NCBI GenBank assembly: GCA_963833115.1
Contig: CAWHWS010000002.1
Span: forward strand, 2,046,001-2,110,000
Length of the DNA stretch: 64,000 nucleotides
Direction of reading: 5' to 3'
Origin: Hasllibacter sp963833115
GTDB lineage: Bacteria; Pseudomonadota; Alphaproteobacteria; Rhodobacterales; Rhodobacteraceae
Part shown: positions 16,627-25,823 of the stretch, piece after piece
Layout: every line of letters begins with the position of its first letter
Numbering within the stretch: position 1 is the first letter of the stretch
Position numbers and translations under genes: made by a program
The notes under the pieces: generated by a model
The model's database searches: none
The model's input: the letters and a program-made list of their open reading frames with translations, nothing else
Told to the model about the DNA's origin: nothing

Positions 16627-17936
16627 TCGACACGATCCTGAACGGCACGGGCGGGCTCCTGTGGACGCTGGCGGCCTTCGTCGTCGCGCTCTCGGTGATC
16701 GTCGCGGTGCACGAGTACGGGCATTACATCGTCGGGCGGCTGACGGGGATCGGGGCGGAGGTGTTCTCGGTCGGGATGGGGCCGGTGATCTTCTCGCGCA
16801 CGGACCGGCGGGGCACGCAGTGGCAGGTCGCGGCGCTGCCGGTGGGCGGCTACGTGAAGTTCAAGGGCGACGCGAACGCGGCCTCGGTCGGGGCGGCGGA
16901 GGGGGCGGGCGATCCGTCCGTCGCGGGCACGACGATGCAGGCCGCGCCCCTCTGGGCGCGGGCGGCGACGGTCGCGGCCGGGCCCGCGTTCAACTTCGTC
17001 ATGGCGATCGCGATCTTCGCCGGGATGGCGCTCTGGGAGGGCGAGGTCGCGGACCCGCTCACGGTCGGGGAGATGCGCGCCCAGGGGGACCTGCTGCCCG
17101 GCGACGTCCTGCTGGCGGTCGAGGGGCGCGAGATCGCGACGCTCGGGGACCTGCGCGGCGGAGATGCCCTGCCGACGGACCGGGCTCTGACGTGGACGGT
17201 GGAGCGCGGCGGCGCGGTGCGCGAGGTCGCGGGGCCGCACCCGTTCCCGCCGGTGGTGACGGCGGTCTCGCCGCTCTCGGCGGCGGCGGAGACGGACATC
17301 CGCGAGGGCGACCTCATCGTGTCGATGGACGGCGCGGCGGTGGAGACGTTCGACGAGCTGCGCGCGCTGGTGGGCGCGTCCGAGGGGCGGGCGATCACGC
17401 TGGGCGTGGTGCGGGAGGGCGAGGCGTTCGAGGCGACGCTCACGCCGCGGCGCACGGACATCCCCCAGCCGGGCGGCGGGTTCGAGACGCGCTGGCTCGC
17501 GGGGATCGTCGGCGGGCTCGCCTTCGAGCCGGCGACGGTGCGCATGGGGCCGATCGACGCGCTGGCGAGCGGCGCGCGGCAGTTGTGGTTCCTCATCGGG
17601 TCCTCGCTCGACGGGCTCTGGTCGATCGTCACGGGGGCGATCTCCTCTTGCAACCTGTCGGGGCCGATCGGGATCGCGGAGGCGTCCGGCGCGATGGCGT
17701 CCGAGGGGGCGCGGGACTTCGTCTACTTCCTGGCGATGCTGTCGGCGGCGGTGGGGCTCATCAACCTCTTCCCGGTGCCGGTGCTCGATGGCGGGCACCT
17801 CGTGTTCCACGCCTACGAGGCGGTGCGCGGGCGGCCGCCCTCCGACAAGGCGCTTCGGGTGCTGATGGCGGGCGGGCTGGCGGCGATCCTGACGCTGATG
17901 GCGTTCGCGGTGACGAACGACCTGTTCTGTCCCTGA
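16623..17936 (+). CDS. rseP: RIP zinc metalloprotease RseP (site-2 protease)
   Basis: 437 residues. This is an inner-membrane protease that cuts anti-sigma factors and leftover signal peptides within the membrane. The zinc motif HEYGH (His30, Glu31, His34) lies in the first membrane helix. Two PDZ-like stretches follow (around DLLPGDVLLAVEGREIATL and EGDLIVSMDGAAVETFDEL). The C-terminal helix pair carries the third metal ligand in PVPVLDGGHL. It overlaps dxr by 4 bases and precedes bamA, the usual alphaproteobacterial order linking proteolysis to outer-membrane assembly. Confidence 0.96.
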   Translation: MIDTILNGTGGLLWTLAAFVVALSVIVAVHEYGHYIVGRLTGIGAEVFSVGMGPVIFSRTDRRGTQWQVAALPVGGYVKFKGDANAASVGAAEGAGDPSVAGTTMQAAPLWARAATVAAGPAFNFVMAIAIFAGMALWEGEVADPLTVGEMRAQGDLLPGDVLLAVEGREIATLGDLRGGDALPTDRALTWTVERGGAVREVAGPHPFPPVVTAVSPLSAAAETDIREGDLIVSMDGAAVETFDELRALVGASEGRAITLGVVREGEAFEATLTPRRTDIPQPGGGFETRWLAGIVGGLAFEPATVRMGPIDALASGARQLWFLIGSSLDGLWSIVTGAISSCNLSGPIGIAEASGAMASEGARDFVYFLAMLSAAVGLINLFPVPVLDGGHLVFHAYEAVRGRPPSDKALRVLMAGGLAAILTLMAFAVTNDLFCP

Positions 17937-17957
17937 TGGGGGCGGGGCACGCCCGTT

Positions 17958-17986
17958 TTGACAGGACCATCGGCAGCCGGTAGGCG
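17958..17986 (+). promoter_or_regulatory. Possible promoter upstream of bamA
   Basis: A perfect -35 hexamer TTGACA (17958-17963) is followed after 17 bases by TAGGCG (17981-17986), a weak -10. It lies just after rseP and 49 bases before the bamA ATG. A short stem (GGGCG/CGCCC) plus TTTT directly precedes it, so rseP read-through could end here and bamA restart. The weak -10 keeps confidence low. Confidence 0.3.
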
Positions 17987-18034
17987 TCTTGCGGGGCCGC
18001 CTCGCGCGTGCCGGTGACAGGGACGGGGGACCCG

Positions 18035-20398
18035 ATGGTCGAGAAGCGCAAGCCGCGCCGCGCGCGGGCGGCGAGGGCCCTTCGGGCGGCGTCCCTGGGA
18101 CTGGTCGCGGCGGTGGCGGTGCCGGCGGTGCCGACCTGGACCGGGCCCGCCTGGGCGCAGGCGTTCCGCTTCGACGACGTGCGGATCGAGGGCAACGCGC
18201 GCATCGAGCCGGCGACGATCCTGACCACCGCGGGCATTCCCCGCGGGCGGACGGTGAGCGCGGCGGAGGTGAACGCGGGGCTGCAGAACCTCCTGCGGTC
18301 GGGGCTCTTCGAGTCGGTCGAGGTGGAGCCGCGGGGCGGCACGCTGGTGATCCGCGTGGTCGAGAACCCGGTCATCGGGGTCATCTCCATCGAGGGGAAC
18401 CGGCGGCTCGACGACGAGGCGCTGGCCACGGTCCTGCGCTCGCAGGAGCGGCGGGTGTTCGATCCGGCGCTGGCCGAGGCCGACGCCGAGGCGATCGCCG
18501 CGGCCTACCGGCAGGAGGGGCGCCTCTCGGCGCAGGTGCGGCCGCGGATCATCCGGCGGGACCAGGGCCGGGTGGACCTCGTGTTCGAGGTCGACGAGAC
18601 CCGGGTGGTCGAGATCGAGCGCCTGAGCTTCGTGGGCAACCGGGCCTATAGCGACCGCCGCCTGCGCCGCGTCCTCGAGACCAAGCAGGCGGGGCTCCTG
18701 CGCGTGCTGGTGGGGCGCGACCGGTTCGTGCCCGAGCGGATCGAGTTCGACCGGCGCGTCCTGACGGATTTCTACCGCGACCGGGGCTATGCCGATTTCG
18801 AGGTGCTGTCGGTCAACTCCGAGCTCAGCCGCGAGCGCGACGGCTTCTTCGTGACGTTCAACGTGCGCGAGGGGCAGCAGTTCAGGCTCGGCGACGTGGA
18901 CGTGGTCTCGGAGATCGCGGGGCTGGACGCGGCGGCCTTCGCGCAGGAGGTCGAGGCGCGGCGCGGAGCGATCTACTCGCCGCTCCTGATCGACGGGAAC
19001 ATCGAGCGGCTCGAGCGCCTTGCGACGCGCCAGGGGCAGAGCTTCGTCCGGGTGGAGCCGCGCATCGACCGCAATCCGCGCGCCGGAACCCTCGACGTGA
19101 CGTTCGCCCTGGTGCGGGGGCCGCGCCTCTTCGTGGAGCGCATCGACATCGAGGGCAACGCGACCACGCTCGACCGGGTCGTGCGGCGGCAGTTCGACAC
19201 CGTGGAGGGCGACCCGTTCAACCCGCGCGCGGTGCGCGAGGCGGCGGCGCGGATCCGGGCGCTCGGCTTCTTCCGCGACGTGGCGATCGACACGCGCCAG
19301 GGCTCGGCGCCCGATCAGGTCCTGGTCGACGTGGACGTCGAGGAGCAGGAGACCGGCTCGCTCACCTTCGGCGGGGCGTATTCGGCGGAATCCGGGTTCG
19401 GCCTCTCGCTGGGGTTCCAGGAGCGCAACTTCCTCGGCCGGGGGCAGACGGTGGCGTTCTCGCTCTCGACGACCTCGGACAACAACAACAGCGCGATCAG
19501 CTTCTACGAGCCGGCGCTGCTCGGCCGGGACCTGGGGTTCCGGGCGCGCGCGTTCTACCGGACCTCGGACAGCTTCAACGCCGATTTCGACACCGAGGAG
19601 GGGGGCGTCTCGGCGGCGCTCGACTTCCCGGCGGGGCGCTACCGGCGGATCGCGGTGCGCTACTCGCTCGGGTTCACGAACCTGAGCCTCGATGACGACG
19701 ACGACGACGATGGGGACGAGGACGATCTCGGCACCTCGCCCACGCTCCTGGCGGAGGCCGAGCGGGGCAGCGAGATCGAGAGCGCAGTGGGATACACACT
19801 CAGCTACGACACGCGGGGCACGGGCCTCAATCCGGACGCGGGCGTGTTCCTGAGCTTCGGGCAGGATTTCGCGGGCGTGGGCGGGGACGCGCAGTTCGTC
19901 CGCTCGCGCGTGACCGCCTCGGCCGAGACGCGCCTGCAGCGCAGCGACGTGTTCCTCAAGGCCGAGCTGGAAGGCGGGGTGATCAACCCGCTGAGCGATT
20001 ACGAGACCCGGGTGACGGACCGGTTCTTCACGTCCAACTCCAACCTGCGCGGGTTCGAATCGCGCGGGATCGGGCCGCGGCAGGCGAACGACGAGGACGG
20101 CGACCCGCTCGGCGGGGACGCCTACATGACGGTGCGGTTCGACGCGAGCTTCCCCCTGCCGGTGCCGGAGGAGTACGGGCTCACGGGCGGGGCGTTCCTC
20201 GACCTGGGCTCGGTCTGGTCGCTCGACGCGGCGGCGGAGGGGGTGGATGACGGGTTCGACCTGCGCTCGGCGGCGGGCGTGTCCCTCATCGTGCGCTCCC
20301 CGATCGGGCCGCTGCGGTTCGACTTCTCGACCCCGATCGAGAAGGAGGATTACGACCGCGAGCAGAACTTCAACTTCTCGATCGCGACGACGTTCTGA
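18035..20398 (+). CDS. bamA: Outer membrane protein assembly factor BamA
   Basis: 787 residues from ATG 18035, which follows a G-rich ribosome site; an in-frame GTG at 18008 is an alternative. BamA inserts beta-barrel proteins into the outer membrane. A signal peptide ends near PAWAQA. Five POTRA domains follow (the first starts FRFDDVRIEGNARIEP), then an Omp85 beta-barrel that ends in FNFSIATTF with a terminal Phe, as expected for barrel proteins. A surface-loop candidate near residues 552-563 is an almost pure Asp run (DDDDDDDGDEDD), which is unusual. skp follows after 2 bases. Confidence 0.96.
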   Translation: MVEKRKPRRARAARALRAASLGLVAAVAVPAVPTWTGPAWAQAFRFDDVRIEGNARIEPATILTTAGIPRGRTVSAAEVNAGLQNLLRSGLFESVEVEPRGGTLVIRVVENPVIGVISIEGNRRLDDEALATVLRSQERRVFDPALAEADAEAIAAAYRQEGRLSAQVRPRIIRRDQGRVDLVFEVDETRVVEIERLSFVGNRAYSDRRLRRVLETKQAGLLRVLVGRDRFVPERIEFDRRVLTDFYRDRGYADFEVLSVNSELSRERDGFFVTFNVREGQQFRLGDVDVVSEIAGLDAAAFAQEVEARRGAIYSPLLIDGNIERLERLATRQGQSFVRVEPRIDRNPRAGTLDVTFALVRGPRLFVERIDIEGNATTLDRVVRRQFDTVEGDPFNPRAVREAAARIRALGFFRDVAIDTRQGSAPDQVLVDVDVEEQETGSLTFGGAYSAESGFGLSLGFQERNFLGRGQTVAFSLSTTSDNNNSAISFYEPALLGRDLGFRARAFYRTSDSFNADFDTEEGGVSAALDFPAGRYRRIAVRYSLGFTNLSLDDDDDDDGDEDDLGTSPTLLAEAERGSEIESAVGYTLSYDTRGTGLNPDAGVFLSFGQDFAGVGGDAQFVRSRVTASAETRLQRSDVFLKAELEGGVINPLSDYETRVTDRFFTSNSNLRGFESRGIGPRQANDEDGDPLGGDAYMTVRFDASFPLPVPEEYGLTGGAFLDLGSVWSLDAAAEGVDDGFDLRSAAGVSLIVRSPIGPLRFDFSTPIEKEDYDREQNFNFSIATTF

Positions 20399-20400
20399 AG

Positions 20401-20967
20401 GTGCGGCGGCTGGCCGTCGCGGCGGCGCTGACCGCGCTGGCCGGGCCCTGGCCCGCGGCCGCGCAGGAGGGGGGGTTCTCCCTCGGGCGGGCGACGCAGG
20501 GGCCGGCCGGCATCCTCGTGATCGACCGCGAGCGCGTGCTCGTGCGATCGCGGCAGGGCCAGGCGCGGCTGGCCGCGATCCGAGAGGCGGAGGCGGGCCT
20601 GGCGGCGGAGAACCGCGAGATCGAGGCGCGCCTGACGGCCGAGGAGGCGGACCTGGCCCGGCGGCGGCCGGACCTCGACCCGGACGCGTTCCGCGCCGAG
20701 GCGGACGATTTCGACCGGCGGGTCACCGCCCTGCGCCGGACGCAGGACGCCAAGACGCGCGCCCTTCTCGACCGGCGGGACGCCCTCGCGGACGGGTTCT
20801 GGGAGGAGGTCCTGCCGGTGCTGGGCGCGATCATGGCCGAGCGCGGCGCGGGGGTGATCCTCGACCGGGGGTCGGTGTTCCTCACGGCGGCGGAGGTGGA
20901 CGTGACGTCCGAGCTCATCGCGCGGCTGGACGCGGCGGCCCCGGCCGGGGCGGCGCCTGGGGACTGA
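20401..20967 (+). CDS. skp: OmpH/Skp family periplasmic chaperone
   Basis: 188 residues, GTG start 2 bases after bamA. A signal peptide (RRLAVAAALTALAG...AAAQ) is followed by the Skp pattern: a short beta segment with ILVIDRERVL, a long charged coiled coil (residues about 55-130), then the return segment GAGVILDRGSVFLTA. Skp holds unfolded outer-membrane proteins on the way to BamA. Downstream is fabZ; the lpxD gene often found at this point is missing. Confidence 0.88.
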   Translation: MRRLAVAAALTALAGPWPAAAQEGGFSLGRATQGPAGILVIDRERVLVRSRQGQARLAAIREAEAGLAAENREIEARLTAEEADLARRRPDLDPDAFRAEADDFDRRVTALRRTQDAKTRALLDRRDALADGFWEEVLPVLGAIMAERGAGVILDRGSVFLTAAEVDVTSELIARLDAAAPAGAAPGD

Positions 20968-21036
20968 CGCCCGGCTTGCCGGGCCGGTGGGGCGCGGCTA
21001 GGCAGGCCGCCACGCGAGGCGGCCGGGGAGACGGAG

Positions 21037-21510
21037 ATGGACGAGGACGACGTGCGGGAGGTCCCGGCCGAGGCGGACATCCTGATGATCCGGCGCATCC
21101 TGCCGCATCGCTACCCGTTCCTCCTCGTCGACCGCGTGGTGGAGATCGAGGCGGACCGCGCCGCGACCGGGATCAAATGCGTGACCGCGAACGAGCCGCA
21201 TTTCCAGGGGCATTTCCCGTCCCGCCCGATCATGCCCGGCGTCACCATCGTGGAGGCGATGGCGCAGACGGCCGGCGTGTTGGTGGGGCTCTCGCAGGGG
21301 CTGCTCGACACCGGGGCGCTGATCTACTTCATGTCGATCGAGCGGGCGAAGTTCCGGCGCATGGTCGGCCCCGGCGACGTGCTGCGCATGCGGGTGGAGG
21401 TGATCCGCCCGGGGCGCAAGGTCCTGAAGTTCCAGGGGCGCGCGACGGTGGAGGGCGAGCTCGCCGCGGAGGCGGAGTTCACCGCGATGATCGCGCGCGA
21501 GGGCGCGTGA
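21037..21510 (+). CDS. fabZ: 3-hydroxyacyl-ACP dehydratase FabZ
   Basis: 157 residues. FabZ dehydrates 3-hydroxyacyl-ACP in fatty acid synthesis and competes with lipid A synthesis for the same substrate. The hot-dog-fold motifs are ILPHRYPFLLVDRV and HFQGHFPSRPIMPGV with the catalytic His, followed by the catalytic Glu in IVEAMAQTAG. Its stop overlaps the GTG of lpxA (GTGA). Confidence 0.96.
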   Translation: MDEDDVREVPAEADILMIRRILPHRYPFLLVDRVVEIEADRAATGIKCVTANEPHFQGHFPSRPIMPGVTIVEAMAQTAGVLVGLSQGLLDTGALIYFMSIERAKFRRMVGPGDVLRMRVEVIRPGRKVLKFQGRATVEGELAAEAEFTAMIAREGA

Positions 21511-22286
21511 GCGTCCACCCGGCGGCCGTGGTCGAGGCGGGCGCGACGATCGGGGAGGGGTGCCGGATCGGGCCCTTCGCGGTGATCGGACCGCAGGTGG
21601 TGCTGGGGGATCGCTGCGATGTGAAGCCGCATGCGGTGATCACCGGGGACACGCATCTGGGCGAGGGGTGCACCGTGTTCCCGGGCGCGGTGGTGGGCGA
21701 GGTGCCCCAGGACCTCAAATACGCGGGCGAGGCGACGCGGCTCAGGATCGGGGCGCGCAACGCGATCCGCGAGGGCGCGACGCTCAACATCGGGACCGCG
21801 GGCGGCGGGGGCGAGACGCGCGTGGGGGACGACAACCTCTTCATGACGGGCGCGCATGTGGGCCACGACGCCCGCATCGGATCGGGCTGCGTCTTCGCCA
21901 ACCAGGCGGCGATCGCGGGCCATTGCGAGATCGGGGACGACGTGGTGGTGGGCGGGCTTTCGGGCGTGCACCAATGGGTGCGGGTCGGGCGGGGGGCCAT
22001 CATCGGGGCGGTCACGATGGTGACCAACGACGTGATGCCCTACGCCCTCGTGCACGGGCCGCGGGGGGAGCTGGACGGGCTCAACCTCGTGGGGCTCAAG
22101 CGGCGCGGGGCCAGCCGGCCCGACATCTACGCGCTGCGGGCGGCCTACGCGATGCTCAAGCAGGGGGAGGGGTCGTTCATGGAGCGGACGGCCCGGCTGG
22201 CGGAGGAGACCGACAGCGCGATGGTGCGCGAAGTGTGCGACTTCATCCTGGCGGACACGGGCCGGCATTTCCTTGTGCCCAAGTAG
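21507..22286 (+). CDS. lpxA: UDP-N-acetylglucosamine O-acyltransferase
   Basis: 259 residues from GTG 21507. LpxA transfers a 3-hydroxyacyl chain to the 3-OH of UDP-GlcNAc, the first step of lipid A synthesis. Left-handed beta-helix repeats run through the first 190 residues (VHPAAVVEAGATIGEGCRIG and onwards). The catalytic-His region is GAHVGHDARIG. The helical C-terminal part (GLKRRGASRPDIYALRAAY) is typical of LpxA and separates it from LpxD. It overlaps fabZ and lpxI. Confidence 0.96.
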   Translation: MSVHPAAVVEAGATIGEGCRIGPFAVIGPQVVLGDRCDVKPHAVITGDTHLGEGCTVFPGAVVGEVPQDLKYAGEATRLRIGARNAIREGATLNIGTAGGGGETRVGDDNLFMTGAHVGHDARIGSGCVFANQAAIAGHCEIGDDVVVGGLSGVHQWVRVGRGAIIGAVTMVTNDVMPYALVHGPRGELDGLNLVGLKRRGASRPDIYALRAAYAMLKQGEGSFMERTARLAEETDSAMVREVCDFILADTGRHFLVPK

Positions 22287-23112
22287 CCCGGCCGCCGGGG
22301 CGCTCGGCATCCTGGCCGGGCGCGGCGCCCTCCCGCGGCGGATCGCGGAGGCCCGCGCGGCGCAGGGCGCGCCCTATCTGGTGATCGCGCTCGAGGGGTT
22401 CGCGGGGGAGTGGGCCGCCGACCATCCGCATGAGCGGGCGCCGATCACGGCGGTGGGCGCGATCCTCGCGGCGCTGCGGCGGGCGGGCTGCGCGCGGGTG
22501 GTGATGGCCGGGGGCGTGGCGCGGCCGCGGCTCGATCCGAGGGCGCTCGACGGAGCGGCGCTGCGCTGGCTGCCGCGGCTCCTGCCGGCGCTGGCGCGGG
22601 GGGACGACGCGCTCCTGCGCACGGTGCGCGGGCTCCTGGAGGCGGAGGGGCTGACCCTGGTGGCGGCGGAGGAGGTGATCGACCTGCGCGCCGGCGCCGG
22701 GGTGCTGGGCGCGCGGCGGCCGGGGGCGCGGGACGCGGCGGATGCCGAGCGGGGGGAGGCGGTGCTGGCGGCGCTGGCGGCGCTCGACGTGGGGCAGGCG
22801 GCGGTGGTGGCCTCGGGGCGCGTCCTGGGGATCGAGACGGTGCAGGGGACGGACGCGCTCCTGGACTTCGTCGCTCGGACGCGGGACACTCTCGGCCAGG
22901 GCGCGGATGGCGGGGTTCTGGTGAAGCGGGCGAAGGCGGGGCAGGACCTCACGATGGACGCGCCCGCGGTCGGGCCGGAGACGGTGCGCGCCGCGGCGGC
23001 GGCCGGGCTGCACGGCATCGCCGTGGAGGCCGGGGCGGTGCAGGTGATCGACCCGGAGGCGGCGGTCGCGGCGGCGGACGCGGCGGGGCTGTTCCTCTGG
23101 GGGCGGCCGTGA
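22273..23112 (+). CDS. lpxI: UDP-2,3-diacylglucosamine pyrophosphatase LpxI (DUF1009)
   Basis: 279 residues if started at TTG 22273, which overlaps the end of lpxA by 14 bases. LpxI hydrolyses UDP-2,3-diacylglucosamine to lipid X, replacing the LpxH of enterics. LGILAGRGALPRRIAEAR at the N-terminus and the C-terminal block VLVKRAKAGQDLTMDAPAVG with GIAVEAGAV are diagnostic of the family. Position between lpxA and lpxB supports the call. The start codon is the uncertain point; no ATG is available near the N-terminus. Confidence 0.94.
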   Translation: MCPSSPAAGALGILAGRGALPRRIAEARAAQGAPYLVIALEGFAGEWAADHPHERAPITAVGAILAALRRAGCARVVMAGGVARPRLDPRALDGAALRWLPRLLPALARGDDALLRTVRGLLEAEGLTLVAAEEVIDLRAGAGVLGARRPGARDAADAERGEAVLAALAALDVGQAAVVASGRVLGIETVQGTDALLDFVARTRDTLGQGADGGVLVKRAKAGQDLTMDAPAVGPETVRAAAAAGLHGIAVEAGAVQVIDPEAAVAAADAAGLFLWGRP

Positions 23113-24260
23113 AGCTGTTCCTCGTCGCCGGCGAGGCGTCCGGCGACGCGCTCGGGGCGGCGCTGCTGGGCGGGATCGACGCGCTGGCGCCCGGCACGGG
23201 GCGGATGGGCGTGGGCGGCGCGCAGATGACGGCGCGGGGCATTGTGAGCCTCTTTCCGATGGACGAGCTGTCGGTGATGGGCCTGGTCGAGGTGCTGCCG
23301 CGCTACCGGGCGCTCAAGCGGCGGATCGCCGAGGTCGCGGAGGCCGCGATCGAGGGCGGCGCGGACGCGCTGGTGACGATCGACAGCCCGGATTTCTGCC
23401 TGCGCGTGGCCAAGCGGGTCAAGGCGGCGCGGCCCGACATGCCGGTGATCCACTACGTCGCGCCCTCGGTCTGGGCGTGGCGGCCGGGGCGCGCGGCGCG
23501 GATGGCGCGCCATGTCGACCATGTGCTCGCGCTCCTGCCGTTCGAGCCGCCCTACATGGAGGCGGCGGGCATGACCTGCGATTTCGTCGGCCATCCGGCG
23601 GCGCAGCAGGACCTGGCCAGCGCGGAGGAGATCGCGCTCTTCCGGCGGACGCGGGGGGTGGGGACGGGCGCGTTCCTCATCTTGCCGGGATCGCGGCGGG
23701 GGGAGATCGCGCGGCTGGGGCCGATCTTCGGGATCGCGGCGTCCCTTGTGCTGCAGGGGCGGCCGGACCTGACGCCGGTGGTGCCGGTCGCGCCGGGGCG
23801 GCTGCGCGAGGCGCGCGAGATGGCCTCGCGCTGGACGTTCGACCCGATCCTGGTCGACATGTCGGACCCCGAATCCCGGCGCGCGGCCTTCGGCGCCGGC
23901 ACCGTGGCGCTCGCGGCGTCGGGAACGGTGAGCCTCGACCTGGCGCGGGCGGGGGTGCCGATGGTGGTCGCCTACGACGTGCATCCGGTCAGCCGCTTCG
24001 TGATGCGGCGCATGGCGCGGGTGGACACGGTGACGCTGGTGAACCTCGTCTCGGAGACGCGGGCGGTGCCGGAGTTCATAGGGGCGGACTGCACGCCGGG
24101 GCGGATCGCGCCGGCGGTCGCGCGCGCGGCGCGCGGGGATCCGGCCCAGGCCGAGGCGATGCGCCTGACGATGGAGCGGCTGGGCGCGGACGGCGAGGCG
24201 CCAGGGATGCGGGCGGCGCGGTCGGTGCTGTCGGCGGTGGAGCGGCTGACGGCGCGCTAG
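23109..24260 (+). CDS. lpxB: Lipid-A-disaccharide synthase
   Basis: 383 residues from GTG 23109, overlapping lpxI by 4 bases. LpxB joins lipid X and UDP-diacylglucosamine into the lipid A disaccharide at the inner membrane. It is a GT-B glycosyltransferase: LVAGEASGDALGAALL, DSPDFCLRVAK, YVAPSVWAWRPGRA, LPGSRRGEIARL and ASGTVSLDLA are all present. It ends the plus-strand envelope block and overlaps the convergent mnmA at their stop codons by 4 bases. Confidence 0.97.
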   Translation: MKLFLVAGEASGDALGAALLGGIDALAPGTGRMGVGGAQMTARGIVSLFPMDELSVMGLVEVLPRYRALKRRIAEVAEAAIEGGADALVTIDSPDFCLRVAKRVKAARPDMPVIHYVAPSVWAWRPGRAARMARHVDHVLALLPFEPPYMEAAGMTCDFVGHPAAQQDLASAEEIALFRRTRGVGTGAFLILPGSRRGEIARLGPIFGIAASLVLQGRPDLTPVVPVAPGRLREAREMASRWTFDPILVDMSDPESRRAAFGAGTVALAASGTVSLDLARAGVPMVVAYDVHPVSRFVMRRMARVDTVTLVNLVSETRAVPEFIGADCTPGRIAPAVARAARGDPAQAEAMRLTMERLGADGEAPGMRAARSVLSAVERLTAR

Positions 24261-25387
24261 CGCGTGATCCAGCCGCCGCCCAGGACGCGCGTGCCCTCGG
24301 GGGCGTAGAACACGCAGGCCTGGCCGGGCGACACGCCGGCCTCCGGGGCGATGAGCTCGACCTCGGCGCGGCCGCCGGACACGCGCAGGACGGCCTCCCG
24401 CGGGGGGCGGGTCGAGCGGATCTTCACGGCGATCTCGTGGGTGCCCTCGAGGGGCGCGTCGCCGAGCCAGTTCACGTCCCCGAGGGGCACGCGGCTGGCG
24501 GAGAGCATCTCCCGCGGGCCGACGACGACCTGGCGCGCCACCGCGTCCAGGCGCACGACGTAGAGCGGCTCGTCGAGCCCGCCGATCCCGAGGCCGCGGC
24601 GCTGGCCGATCGTGTAGCCGATGACGCCGGGATGGGCGCCGAGGACGCGGCCGTCGGCATGGACGATCTCTCCCGGCTGGGCGGCGCCGGGGCGCAGGCG
24701 CTCGATGACCGTCGCGTAGTCGCCGTCCGGGACGAAGCAGATGTCCTGGCTGTCGGGCTTGTCGGCGACGGGCAGGCCGTGCCTCGCGGCGAGGGCGCGG
24801 GTCTCGGCCTTGGAGGCGAGGTGGCCGAGGGGGAAGCGGAGGTAGTCGAGCTGGGCCTGCGTGGTGGAGAAGAGGAAGTAGCTCTGATCGCGGACGGGGT
24901 CGGCGGCCATGTGCAGCTCGGCGCGCCGGGCGCCGGGGCGTCGGCGGATGTAGTGGCCGGTCGCCATGCAGTCGGCGCCGAGGTCGCGCGCGGTGCCCAT
25001 GAGGTCGCGGAACTTGACGCGCTCGTTGCAGCGGATGCAGGGCACAGGGGTCGCGCCGCCGAGATAGGCGTCGGCGAACTCCTCCATCACGGCCTCGCGG
25101 AAGGCGCTCTCGTAGTCGAGGACGTAGTGCGGAAAGCCCATGCGCTCCGCGACGCGGGCGGCGTCCTGGATGTCCCGGCCGGCGCAGCAGGCGCCCTTGC
25201 GGGCGAGCGCGGCGCCGTGGTCGTAGAGCTGGAGCGTGACGCCGACGACGTCGTAGCCCTCCGCGGCGAGCTCGGCGGCGACGACGGAGCTGTCGACGCC
25301 GCCCGACATCGCGACGACGACGCGCGTGTCGGCCGGGGGCTTGGCGAAGCCGAGCGAGTTCAGGGCGGGGCGCGCGCCGTCTGGCAT
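24257..25387 (-). CDS. mnmA: tRNA-specific 2-thiouridylase MnmA
   Basis: 376 residues from ATG 25387. MnmA adds sulfur to U34 of tRNA-Lys, -Glu and -Gln. The PP-loop VVVAMSGGVDSSVVAAEL binds ATP. The first catalytic Cys is in PVPCIRCNERVKF and the second in DKPDSQDICFVPDGD. The C-terminal beta domain (RSTRPPREAVLRVSGG) is complete. An open frame extends 20 codons upstream but is rich in Pro/Gly and not conserved-looking, so the later ATG is preferred. Confidence 0.96.
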   Translation of the reverse strand: MPDGARPALNSLGFAKPPADTRVVVAMSGGVDSSVVAAELAAEGYDVVGVTLQLYDHGAALARKGACCAGRDIQDAARVAERMGFPHYVLDYESAFREAVMEEFADAYLGGATPVPCIRCNERVKFRDLMGTARDLGADCMATGHYIRRRPGARRAELHMAADPVRDQSYFLFSTTQAQLDYLRFPLGHLASKAETRALAARHGLPVADKPDSQDICFVPDGDYATVIERLRPGAAQPGEIVHADGRVLGAHPGVIGYTIGQRRGLGIGGLDEPLYVVRLDAVARQVVVGPREMLSASRVPLGDVNWLGDAPLEGTHEIAVKIRSTRPPREAVLRVSGGRAEVELIAPEAGVSPGQACVFYAPEGTRVLGGGWITR

Positions 25388-25521
25388 GGCCGGCTCTCCG
25401 GGGGGGTGCGGGTCCCGCCCACATAGTAAAATGCCCCGCATCCGCAAGCCGCACGTTCAGGCCCTGTTAATCCCCATCACGCAGGTGCGTGGCGGGGGCT
25501 ATGCAGATGGAAGGGCCGGAC

Positions 25522-25806
25522 ATGGGCAAGCGAGCGAGCAAACCCCGCGGGGATGACGAGCTGCCGCCGGCCGGGACCGTGCGCTGGGTCGCGTCCCGCA
25601 AGGCCGCCGTGGTGGACGCGATCGCTCGGGACCGCCTGACGCGGGAGGAGGCGATCGCGCGCTACGCCCTCTCCGAGGAGGAGCTCGACGGGTGGATCGC
25701 GGCGGAGCAGGCGCATGGCGTCGACGCGCTGCGCGTCACGCGCATCAAGGCCTATCGCGATCCCGCCTCGGAGCCGCGGGCGGCCAACAACCACAGGTTG
25801 CCTTGA
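25522..25806 (+). CDS. sciP: CtrA inhibitor SciP (DUF1153)
   Basis: 94 residues from ATG 25522, chosen because GGAAGGG lies 6 bases upstream; in-frame ATGs at 25501 and 25507 and a GTG at 25489 are alternatives. SciP binds CtrA at its promoters and blocks its recruitment of RNA polymerase in Caulobacter. The core LPPAGTVRWVASRKAAVVDA and ARYALSEEELDGWIAAEQ is the DUF1153 helix-turn-helix. The N-terminal part is shorter than in Caulobacter. It is encoded immediately upstream of ctrA in the same direction, fitting a paired regulator and antagonist. Confidence 0.85.
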   Translation: MGKRASKPRGDDELPPAGTVRWVASRKAAVVDAIARDRLTREEAIARYALSEEELDGWIAAEQAHGVDALRVTRIKAYRDPASEPRAANNHRLP

Positions 25807-25823
25807 GCCCATCTTGTTAACCG

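Noticed and set aside
13680..17810. A minus-strand open frame of about 1,376 codons opposite uppS-cdsA-dxr-rseP
   Set aside because: Its translation is Arg/Pro/Ala-rich with no domain, and the plus strand carries well-conserved essential genes. Long antisense frames are expected at this GC content.
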